64,000 nt of DNA from Sulfurospirillum sp. (lineage in GTDB: Bacteria > Campylobacterota > Campylobacteria > Campylobacterales > Sulfurospirillaceae), in the NCBI GenBank assembly GCA_014859685.1, contig JACUTU010000002.1, forward strand, positions 1 through 64,000, written 5' to 3'. Within the stretch, counting starts at the first letter, position 1; every line of letters starts with the position of its first letter. A program made the translations under genes and the position numbers. This document shows, one piece after another, positions 55,186 through 64,000 of the stretch. Under the pieces are notes generated by a model. It saw only the letters and a list, made by a program, of their open reading frames with translations. It had not been told where the DNA came from and made no database searches.

Positions 55186-58100
55186 ATGTCACAAAAAATA
55201 CTCTCTTTAGATCTAGGTATTACATCCATTGGCTACAGCATTTTAAATGAAATTGAAGATGACAGGTATACTTTAGTTGATTATGGTGTAAGTATGTTTG
55301 ATAAGGCTACTGATAAAGACGACAAGTCAAAAAAGCTTGTATATAGTGCATGTAGGAGTGCTGCAAATCTTGTAAATTTGCGAAAAGAGAGAAAAAAAAA
55401 CTTAGCAAAACTTTTTGAAGAGTTTGGATTTGGAGAGAGAAAATATTTTCTATATCAAGAAAAACAAAATGTCTATAAAAATAAATGGGAATTAAGAGCA
55501 AAAAAAGCTTTTGAAGAAAAATTAAACATTGAAGAGCTGTTTACCATTTTTTATGCTATAGCCAAGCATAGAGGCTATAAATCTTTAGATACGAGTGATT
55601 TACTTGAAGAGTTATGTGCAGAATTACATATCTCTTTTGAAGATGAAAAAAGCAAAAATGATGATGAAAAAGGAAAAATTAAATCTGCTCTTAAAAAAAT
55701 AGAAAATCTTAAAATCAATTATCCAAATAAAACAGTAGCAACTATCATCTATGAAGAAGAGATGAAGGGAAAAAATCCAACATTTAGAAATCATGATAAT
55801 TACAAATATATGATAAGAAGAGAAAATATCAATGATGAGATAAAAAAAATCATAGCTTCTCAAGAAAAACTTGGATTGTTTGACAAAAATTTTAAAGTCG
55901 ATCTATTTGCTTCAAAAATTATTAAAACTATAGACGATCAAAAAGAATCATCAAATGATATGAATTTATTTGCATCCTGTAAGTTTTATAAAGAGCATAA
56001 AGTATCACACCAATATTCACTCTTAGCTGATATTTTTAAAATGTATCAAGCGGTATCAAATATCACTTTTGATAAAAAAACAGACAAAATCACAAAAAAA
56101 CAGATAAAACTTATAGCAGATGATTTTTTTGAGAAAATTAAAAAAGGAAAAAATGTACCCGATATAAAATACAAAGATATTAGAAAAATTTTAAAACTTG
56201 ATGATTGTGTAAAAATTTTTAACAAAGAAGATAGTACTTTTAACAAAGGTAAAAAACAGGAAAACAGCATCATCAAATTTCACTTTATCAATAACTTATC
56301 AAAAATAGATAATGGATTTATCGTAAAAGCTTTTGAAAAAGAAAATCCACTTGAAGAACTCAAAGAGATATTTGATGTGCTAGGGTTTGAAAAATCTCCT
56401 AAGAGTATTTATGAAAAATTAAAAAATAAAGTTGATGATAAAACTATCATAGATCTTATAAAAAATAAAACTGGGTTAAGCTTGCACATATCATCCTATG
56501 CGATGATAAAATTTATACCTTATTTTGAGCAAGGTTGTACTTTAAGCGATATAAAAAAAGAGTTAAACATAAGTGAAGATGAAGATTATGATCATTTTAA
56601 AAAAGGGATTAAATATCTCAATCTTTTGCAATTTGAAGCGGATGATAACCTGCTTATCAATAATCATACAGTCAAATATGTTGTAAGTGCTGTTTTGCGA
56701 CTCGTGAAACATTTACATGTAAAATATGGTGTTTTTGATGAGATACGAGTAGAAAGCACAAGAGAATTAAGCCTAAATGAAGAGGCAAAAAAAGAGATTG
56801 ATAAAGCCAATAAGGCATTAGAAAAAGACATAAGCGATATAGTAGCCAACAAAGAATACCAAAAAATTGCAGAGTATTATGGAAAAAATTTACAAAAATA
56901 CGCTCGAAAAATATTGTTGTATGAGGAACAAAATAGACGAGATATTTACACGGGAGAGGGAATAGCGTTTGAGGATATATTTACAAATGCTGTAGATTTA
57001 GACCATATAGTTCCACAAAGTTTGGGCGGACTTTCTGTAAAGCATAATTTTGTTTTAGTGCATAGGGATAGCAATATGCAAAAATCCAATCAACTCCCTA
57101 TGAATTTTATAAAAGATAGAGAGGATTTTAAAAATAGAGTTGAAGACTTGTTTAAACAGCATAAAATCAATTGGAAAAAGAAGATTAATTTACTTGCCAC
57201 TACTCTTGAAGAAATTTTTAAAGATACTTTTGAGAGTAAAAGCTTGAGAGCTACAAGTTACATAGAGGCATTAACTGCTCAAGCGTTAAAAAGATATTAT
57301 CCATTTCCAAATCAAACTAAAAACTCCATGGAGATACGATACATACAAGGAAGAGCTACATCAAATATAAGAAAACTTTTACATGTAAAAACAAAAACAA
57401 GAGATACCAACATCCACCATGCAATAGATGCCATTCTTGTAGGACTTACAAATAAATCTTGGTTGCAAAAACTTTCAAATACTTTTAGGGAAAATCTTGG
57501 AAAAATTGATGATGAAGCACGAGCAAATATCAAAAAATCAATACCACTGATAGAAGGGATTGAACCAAAAGAATTGATAGAATTGATAGAGGATAGATAC
57601 AATAAATTTGGTGTAGAGAGCATTTTTTATGAAGATATTTTTGAAACTATAAAAACAATCAATTTTTGGGTATCAAAAAAACCTATGGTTTCAAAAATTC
57701 ATAAAGATACCATTTACAGCAAAAAACAAAATGGTATTTTTACCGTTCGAGAAAATATCAAAGCTAAATTTAACACACTCAATATCTCCCCTACAACTAA
57801 AGCAGAAATTTTTATGGAAAGTTTCAAAAAAGAGATTTTAGCAAAAATGTATCTTTATAAAACAAATCCAAATGATGTGGTGTGTAAAATAGTTCAAAAA
57901 AGAGCAGATGAAATCGTTAAGCTTTTAAATGAATTTATTCAGCTTGATGCAAAAGATAAGGCATTGATGAGTGAAGCCAAAACAAAATTAGATGATTTGA
58001 TTCATGCTCCACTTATAGATAACAACGGCAATGAGATACGAAAAGTGAAGTTTTATCAAACAAATCTGACAGGTTTTGAGATAAGAGGGGGACTCGCAAC

Positions 58101-58533
58101 CAAAGAAAAAACTTTTATAGGTTTTAAAGCGGTGTTAAAAAATGATACTTTACAATACGAGAGGATAGATGCATCAAATTTTGAAAAATTAAAAAAAGAA
58201 AATGATAATAGTTTTAAAGTCTATAAAAATGACTTGGTATTTTTTATCTATCCAAACGGAACTACTAAGGGCGGAAAGATAGTGAGTTTTCTTGAAGATA
58301 AAAAAACAAGTGCATTTTCAAACCCAAGATTCCCTGCAAGTATTTCAAATCAACCCCATTCATTTTTGGCTTTCTTTAATGGCAAACCAAATAGCCATAA
58401 ACAACATTCTGTTGGAAAAGCCATAGGAATTATCAAACTAAATCTTGATATTTTGGGCAATATCAAATCCTATGCAACCATAGGAGAAGCTCAAAGTGAA
58501 GTTTTAGAATTTATCAAAAATATAAAAAGTTGA
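55186..58533 (+). CDS. cas9: CRISPR-associated endonuclease Cas9 (type II-C)
   Basis: The 1115-residue RNA-guided nuclease has a full set of active-site residues: RuvC-I D9 in LSLDLGITSIGYSIL, RuvC-II E523 in IRVESTREL, HNH H607 in VDLDHIVPQSLGG with the asparagine-rich FVLVHRDSNMQKSN, and RuvC-III H745 and D748 in NIHHAIDAILVGL. The bridge-helix region (about 50-75, ACRSAANLVNLRKERKKNLA) is much less arginine-rich than in typical Cas9. Size, lack of csn2/cas4, repeat promoters and tracrRNA placement point to II-C. AAGGAA precedes ATG 55186. The PAM cannot be read from sequence. Confidence 0.97.
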   Translation: MSQKILSLDLGITSIGYSILNEIEDDRYTLVDYGVSMFDKATDKDDKSKKLVYSACRSAANLVNLRKERKKNLAKLFEEFGFGERKYFLYQEKQNVYKNKWELRAKKAFEEKLNIEELFTIFYAIAKHRGYKSLDTSDLLEELCAELHISFEDEKSKNDDEKGKIKSALKKIENLKINYPNKTVATIIYEEEMKGKNPTFRNHDNYKYMIRRENINDEIKKIIASQEKLGLFDKNFKVDLFASKIIKTIDDQKESSNDMNLFASCKFYKEHKVSHQYSLLADIFKMYQAVSNITFDKKTDKITKKQIKLIADDFFEKIKKGKNVPDIKYKDIRKILKLDDCVKIFNKEDSTFNKGKKQENSIIKFHFINNLSKIDNGFIVKAFEKENPLEELKEIFDVLGFEKSPKSIYEKLKNKVDDKTIIDLIKNKTGLSLHISSYAMIKFIPYFEQGCTLSDIKKELNISEDEDYDHFKKGIKYLNLLQFEADDNLLINNHTVKYVVSAVLRLVKHLHVKYGVFDEIRVESTRELSLNEEAKKEIDKANKALEKDISDIVANKEYQKIAEYYGKNLQKYARKILLYEEQNRRDIYTGEGIAFEDIFTNAVDLDHIVPQSLGGLSVKHNFVLVHRDSNMQKSNQLPMNFIKDREDFKNRVEDLFKQHKINWKKKINLLATTLEEIFKDTFESKSLRATSYIEALTAQALKRYYPFPNQTKNSMEIRYIQGRATSNIRKLLHVKTKTRDTNIHHAIDAILVGLTNKSWLQKLSNTFRENLGKIDDEARANIKKSIPLIEGIEPKELIELIEDRYNKFGVESIFYEDIFETIKTINFWVSKKPMVSKIHKDTIYSKKQNGIFTVRENIKAKFNTLNISPTTKAEIFMESFKKEILAKMYLYKTNPNDVVCKIVQKRADEIVKLLNEFIQLDAKDKALMSEAKTKLDDLIHAPLIDNNGNEIRKVKFYQTNLTGFEIRGGLATKEKTFIGFKAVLKNDTLQYERIDASNFEKLKKENDNSFKVYKNDLVFFIYPNGTTKGGKIVSFLEDKKTSAFSNPRFPASISNQPHSFLAFFNGKPNSHKQHSVGKAIGIIKLNLDILGNIKSYATIGEAQSEVLEFIKNIKS

Positions 58534-58537
58534 TACT

Positions 58538-59473
58538 GTGGGCTGGAAAGTAGTGCATCTTACCCGTCCTTGTAAGATAAAAGTTGTAAGTGAAAATTTA
58601 TTGGTTCATTTTTATGATGATGACCAAAAAGTAAAAGTGACTCTAGGTGATATAGATTTTATCCTTTTTGATAACACCCATTTTTCTATCACAGGAACTA
58701 GTTTGGAACTGTTGGCTAAAAAAAATATCGCTGCTTTATTTATCGATGAGGAGTTCCACCCTTGTGCTATCTTAAGCCCTTACCATCAGCACTCTACGAT
58801 GAGAGAAATTGCTGATTTGCAAGTTTCTATCCCCCAAGATTTTCGAGCAATAATCTGGAAAAAGATAGTTACATGTAAGATTCAAAATCAAGCATCTGTA
58901 CTCGAGTTTTTTCTAAATCCTACATGTAAAGATTTGCTAAAACTTGCAAAAAAAGTTCAGATGTATGATCAAAATCAAGATGAGGCTCAGGCTGCAAGGT
59001 TGTATTGGAAATCTTTTTTTAAACAAGAGGGTTTTAGGCGAGACCAAAAAAGTGAAGATATACTTAATGCCATGCTCAATTATAGTTATGCGATTTTGCG
59101 AGCCTCAGTTGCGAGAAGTGTAAGTGCTAGTGGAATGTTGCCTGTTTTTGGTATCTGGCATAAAAATAGATACAACGCCTTTGCTCTTGTGGATGATTTG
59201 ATGGAAGTGTTTCGCCCAATTTGCGACTTACATGTAAAGCTTCTATATGAGACAAGATATAAAAAAGAAAATACTCTAAAACTAGAAATAAAAAGAGATT
59301 TAACTTCTCTTTTAACTATGCCGTGTATAAAGTTTCAAGCTGGGATATCCTCTGTCTCTCAAGCAGTAGATAGTTTTATAAGAGAGTATAAAAAAATTAT
59401 GATGAGTGGCGAAGTGGAAGCTTTGACATTTCCTTCTATTGACTTCGGTTTTTTTAAATATGAGTGCATTTAG
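58538..59473 (+). CDS. cas1: CRISPR-associated integrase Cas1
   Basis: Subunit of the spacer integrase. The C-terminal helical domain shows ILNAMLNYSYAILRASVARS (about 180-199), the catalytic histidine in LPVFGIWHKNRYNAFALVDD (about 206-225), then LMEVFRPICDLHVK and IREYKKIM near the end. It begins at GTG 58538, 4 nt after cas9, and overlaps cas2. It holds three TACATGTA palindromes. The 311 residues fit the type II Cas1 length. Confidence 0.95.
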   Translation: MGWKVVHLTRPCKIKVVSENLLVHFYDDDQKVKVTLGDIDFILFDNTHFSITGTSLELLAKKNIAALFIDEEFHPCAILSPYHQHSTMREIADLQVSIPQDFRAIIWKKIVTCKIQNQASVLEFFLNPTCKDLLKLAKKVQMYDQNQDEAQAARLYWKSFFKQEGFRRDQKSEDILNAMLNYSYAILRASVARSVSASGMLPVFGIWHKNRYNAFALVDDLMEVFRPICDLHVKLLYETRYKKENTLKLEIKRDLTSLLTMPCIKFQAGISSVSQAVDSFIREYKKIMMSGEVEALTFPSIDFGFFKYECI

Positions 59474-59792
59474 AATCATGTGGCTTATGTTGATGTTTGA
59501 TTTGCCTACAAAAAGTGCAAAAGATAAAAAAAGATATCATTGGTTTCACAAAGAATTAGAAAAAGAGGGCTATCATAGACTTCAATACTCTGTATACGGA
59601 AAGATATTTAGCTCTTCTGATTCTGCAAATTATGGTAAAAAGAGAATCAAAGAGTTTGTCAAAAAAAATATCAAACATGGAAACATTAGAATTCTCATTT
59701 TTACAGATAAACAATTTGCAGCAATGGATATAATAATTGGAGAACCAACTGTTGAGGAGAAAAACGAACCAAGGCAATTGTTACTATTTTAA
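59460..59792 (+). CDS. cas2: CRISPR-associated protein Cas2
   Basis: Partner of Cas1 in spacer acquisition. The ferredoxin-like fold starts MSAFRIMWLMLMFDLPTKSA with the conserved D, then KRYHWFHKELEKEGYHRLQY and the strand NIRILIFTDKQFAAMDII. ATG 59460 gives 110 residues; an upstream TTG 59439 is less likely. The stop TAA sits at the edge of the tracrRNA terminator on the other strand. Confidence 0.94.
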   Translation: MSAFRIMWLMLMFDLPTKSAKDKKRYHWFHKELEKEGYHRLQYSVYGKIFSSSDSANYGKKRIKEFVKKNIKHGNIRILIFTDKQFAAMDIIIGEPTVEEKNEPRQLLLF

Positions 59793-59888
59793 AAAAGGGC
59801 GATAGCCGAAACTACCGCCTAAAGTCAGCCATCTCTTGGAGATAGCCTTAGTTTAATACCCCTATTAAACTAGCGTGTGATACAACGC
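59792..59888 (-). ncRNA. tracrRNA
   Basis: On the minus strand, bases 59886-59851 are an anti-repeat matching the CRISPR repeat except in the middle. A nexus-like stem follows (GCTATCTC/GAGATGGC with loop CAA, 59846-59828), and then a terminator stem (GGCGGTAG/CTATCGCC, 59819-59798) ending in six T. It is transcribed towards cas2, opposite to the array. The RNA of about 97 nt would pair with pre-crRNA and load Cas9. Confidence 0.9.
59798..59819 (-). terminator. tracrRNA terminator
   Basis: Minus-strand stem GGCGGTAG / CTATCGCC (one G-U) with loop TTTCGG, followed by C and six T (complement of 59791-59796). It has no T-run on the plus strand, so it works only for the tracrRNA. Confidence 0.85.
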
Positions 59889-59894
59889 TACAAA

Positions 59895-59923
59895 ATTATA
59901 CAAAAATTTTGGTAAAATCCCAA
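59895..59923 (-). promoter_or_regulatory. tracrRNA promoter
   Basis: On the minus strand TTGGGA (59923-59918), a 17-bp spacer and a perfect TATAAT (59900-59895) predict a start near 59888, just before the anti-repeat. Confidence 0.8.
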
Positions 59924-59962
59924 ATTTTATAAAAAAAATACACAAAATCAACTTTTTTATCG

Positions 59963-60319
59963 GTTTTAATACCCCTACAAGCTAGTGTGTGATACAATAT
60001 AGAGGTGTGGGAAGTATAACTCCTATTCGTTTTAATACCCCTACAAGCTAGTGTGTGATACAATTTTTTGGAAAAAAACACTCAAGTGATGCCAGTTTTA
60101 ATACCCCTACAAGCTAGTGTGTGATACAATATATGTATAGATACATTTATTTTGTAAACCGTTTTAATACCCCTACAAGCTAGTGTGTGATACAATTTAC
60201 CGCAGTTATTCTTTAGTGCTTGTATGTGTTTTAATACCCCTACAAGCTAGTGTGTGATACAATAGATTTGTCTAGATCTACACTTAGTTTAGAGTTTTAA
60301 TACCCCTACAAGCTAGTGT
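59963..60319 (+). CRISPR. CRISPR array, five 36-bp repeats plus a truncated one, five spacers
   Basis: Repeats start GTTTTAATACCCCTACAAGC and end GATACAAT; full copies begin at 59963, 60029, 60095, 60161 and 60228 and are identical. Spacers are 30, 30, 30, 31 and 30 bp. The sixth copy (60294-60319) keeps only the first 26 bases and lacks the end. Each full repeat ends in TGATACAAT, an extended -10 element, so transcription can start inside each following spacer, as known for Neisseria II-C arrays. The intact end faces the tracrRNA, suggesting the leader is at 59924-59962. Confidence 0.97.
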
Positions 60320-60484
60320 CTTAAATTGTGAAAAAACTCTAATTTACTCCCATATAAACAAACTCTCAAAAATAAAGCTAAACAAATAAAAAGTATATTT
60401 TGGATAAAATTTTGTGAGCTTGCGATGTTGAGTTCACTTTTTGTAAATAAAAAACGCCGTTTTTGGCTTGAGATAGGGTGAAGT

Positions 60485-62588
<2,104 letters not shown>

Positions 62589-62614
62589 GCCATAGATTAT
62601 GCTAGGGGATTCTT

Positions 62615-63037
62615 GTGGAGCAAACATTTTCTCAAATTGCAAAGATAAGAAAACAAAAACTAGACACAATAGAGTCGCAACTCTTACATGTAAGGCGACA
62701 AAAACAAGACGCACAAAAAGAACTTACGGCACTTTTTGAAAAGATAGAAAAATGCAATGTTCCAAAAGCTGGAAAGGCTTCTTTGATGAGCATTTTTGTA
62801 GAAAATTTGCGATTGTTGCGTGTGCAAAAAACAGCGTGTGAAGCCCTGTTTGCAAAACTCATACAAGAGTTTGAACAGCTTCAAAAAGCGTACAAAGATG
62901 CCAATATAGAGTTAGAAAAGATACGCTATTTGCAGCAGATGGCATATAAAGAACGCATAAAAAAAATAAACAAAAGAGAAAAGATAGAGATGGATGAGAT
63001 CGCAACGATGCTCTTTTCCAATGCAAAAGGTGGCTAG
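62615..63037 (+). CDS. FliJ-like coiled-coil protein
   Basis: The 140 residues form long charged helices (IAKIRKQKLDTIESQLLHVR, QKAYKDANIELEKIRYLQQM) with no globular domain, the layout of the flagellar export protein FliJ. The following gene is MotE-like, which supports a flagellar role. GTG 62615 follows CTAGGGG. Sequence similarity alone is weak. Confidence 0.65.
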   Translation: MEQTFSQIAKIRKQKLDTIESQLLHVRRQKQDAQKELTALFEKIEKCNVPKAGKASLMSIFVENLRLLRVQKTACEALFAKLIQEFEQLQKAYKDANIELEKIRYLQQMAYKERIKKINKREKIEMDEIATMLFSNAKGG

Positions 63038-63038
63038 A

Positions 63039-63590
63039 TTGAAAATAATTGTATGGGTTTTATTTTTTTGTGGTGCACTCTATAGTGAAACTATTGATTG
63101 TACGAAAGTGTTTGAAGAGCGAAAAAGTGAGTTATTGCAAGAAATTGAAAAGATAGATGAATCTCGACAATCTTTTGAAGCACTCAAGGCGGCTACAAAC
63201 GCACTTTTTGAAAAACAACAACAAAGCTTAGAAGAGCAAAAAAAAGATATCAATACAAGTTTAGAACAAATTACTCAAAAAGAGGAAGCTATCAAAAAAA
63301 TGCTTGAGGAGAACAAACAACTACTAGCAACAATTGATGGCAAGAAAGATGATAAACTCACAAAAACATATGAAAAGATGAAAGACGCCTCAGCTGCTGC
63401 TATATTTGAAGCGTTACCGCAAAATGAAGCGGCCGCTATTTTATTTTTATTGCCTGCTAAAAAAGTTTCCTCTATTATGACAAAAATGGACGCACAAATC
63501 GCATCAAAATTAACCCAACTTTTAAAAATTGGTCCACCATTTGAAGCAACAAAAATACAAAGGGAGCAGGCAGATGGAACAGTACAATGA
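63039..63590 (+). CDS. MotE-like periplasmic coiled-coil protein
   Basis: TTG 63039 gives a signal peptide (LKIIVWVLFFCGALYSE), then a coiled coil (about 25-110) and a C-terminal MgtE_N-type domain (FEALPQNEAAAILFLLPAKK, then VSSIMTKMDAQIASKLTQLL). This matches the MotE family, flagellar stator or chaperone-type proteins in Campylobacterota and others. The longer frame from 62994 would overlap the previous gene and hide the signal. It overlaps the next gene by 17 nt. Confidence 0.75.
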   Translation: MKIIVWVLFFCGALYSETIDCTKVFEERKSELLQEIEKIDESRQSFEALKAATNALFEKQQQSLEEQKKDINTSLEQITQKEEAIKKMLEENKQLLATIDGKKDDKLTKTYEKMKDASAAAIFEALPQNEAAAILFLLPAKKVSSIMTKMDAQIASKLTQLLKIGPPFEATKIQREQADGTVQ

Positions 63591-64000
63591 TGTTTTGCAA
63601 ACCATCACTTTGGCGATGGGTGCATCGTGGGCAAGTGGCTTAAACCTCTACGCAACGCTTTTTATATTAGGTTTTAGTGCTATAAATGGATCTTTTGTAC
63701 TTCCAGCAGGACTCGAAATACTCGCCAATCCTTTGGTGATAGGGGCTGCTGGGCTTATGTACTGTGTTGAATTTTTTGCTGATAAAATTCCTGGAGTCGA
63801 TACGAGCTGGGATGTTTTGCACACTTTTGTAAGAATTCCAGCTGGCGCATTACTAGCAGCTGGAATCCTTGGAGATATGGGAGCTGGTGCCGAACTTGCA
63901 GCAGCAATTTTGGGAGGTTCAATAGCAGCTACAACACACGCCGCAAAGTCTGGAAGTAGAGTGCTTATCAACACATCTCCCGAGCCTTTTAGCAATTGGG
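63574..64000 (+). CDS. DUF4126 membrane protein, partial
   Basis: From ATG 63574 (MEQYNDVLQTITLAMGASWA) the frame stays open to the window end (142 codons), so the C-terminus is cut off. The GLNLYATLFILGF stretch, PLVIGAAGLMYCVEFFADKI and ILGGSIAATTHAAKSGSRVL are typical of DUF4126 membrane proteins of unknown function. GGGAGCAGGCAG precedes the ATG. It is tightly coupled to the MotE-like gene. Confidence 0.8.
   Translation, partial: MEQYNDVLQTITLAMGASWASGLNLYATLFILGFSAINGSFVLPAGLEILANPLVIGAAGLMYCVEFFADKIPGVDTSWDVLHTFVRIPAGALLAAGILGDMGAGAELAAAILGGSIAATTHAAKSGSRVLINTSPEPFSNW

Noticed and set aside
59896-60081. Minus-strand open frame through the CRISPR repeats
   Set aside because: It is a by-product of identical repeats lacking stops in that frame; the translation simply repeats itself.
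55186-60319. Type II-A or II-B CRISPR locus
   Set aside because: There is no csn2 or cas4 and the repeats carry the promoter ends typical of II-C.
62994-63038. Upstream start for the MotE-like protein
   Set aside because: It overlaps the FliJ-like gene and hides the signal peptide beginning at TTG 63039.

Overview
The window comes from an AT-rich bacterium of the Campylobacterota (former Epsilonproteobacteria). The best evidence is gene content and order. From memory, the runs dnaG / TPR protein / rnhA / rnc / aroC and nifU-like / small TPR-like / murE / ybaB / PDZ / ispA / tkt resemble Campylobacter gene order. The ribosomal cluster lacks rpmD (L30) between S5 and L15 and has no adk between secY and map, and purA is followed by FliJ-like and MotE-like coiled-coil genes. 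The genus cannot be fixed from the sequence alone.

Layout. 1-1.0 kb: a truncated HsdS-like specificity gene and a selenocysteine tRNA, both on the minus strand. 1.2-23.7 kb: a surface-polysaccharide (O-antigen/EPS-type) cluster, all on the plus strand. It starts with an EPS-associated MarR-type regulator and a UDP-glucose dehydrogenase gene cut short by a small terminal-inverted-repeat element. rmlA, rmlC, rmlD and rmlB follow, then fdtA, fdtC, a GNAT gene and fdtB for a dTDP-3-acetamido-3,6-dideoxyhexose. Next comes a compact aldolase / CMP-transferase / HAD phosphatase set beside a CDP-glycerol-type transferase, a Wzx flippase, four GT2 glycosyltransferases, an acyltransferase, a sugar epimerase and a WecA/WbpL-like initiating transferase. 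KilA-N, DUF1016 nuclease and ORF6N genes sit among the sugar genes next to duplicated and fused gene fragments.

23.8-31.1 kb: housekeeping genes (dnaG, LapB-like TPR protein, rnhA, rnc, aroC, rubrerythrin-like protein, rnhB, an ATPase), with two more copies of the inverted-repeat element. 31.2-45.1 kb: the full S10-spc-alpha ribosomal cluster with secY, map, infA and rpoA, with one clear promoter, an internal hairpin, an alpha-operon leader with two hairpins, and a terminator. 45.2-55.1 kb: nifU-like, murE, panD, ybaB, a PDZ protein, ispA, tkt, a phosphatase, gph, uppP and a membrane protein.

55.2-60.3 kb: a complete minimal CRISPR-Cas type II-C locus: cas9 (1115 aa), cas1, cas2, a tracrRNA encoded on the opposite strand, and a 5-spacer array with 36-bp repeats. 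Each full repeat ends in an extended -10 element, so each spacer can be transcribed from its own repeat. The tracrRNA anti-repeat differs from the repeat so that it forms its own perfect hairpin. 60.5-64 kb: a hisZ-like gene, purA, FliJ-like and MotE-like genes, and a truncated DUF4126 gene. Across the window the palindrome TACATGTA occurs at least 26 times, about ten times chance expectation, mostly inside genes and rarely in the polysaccharide cluster.
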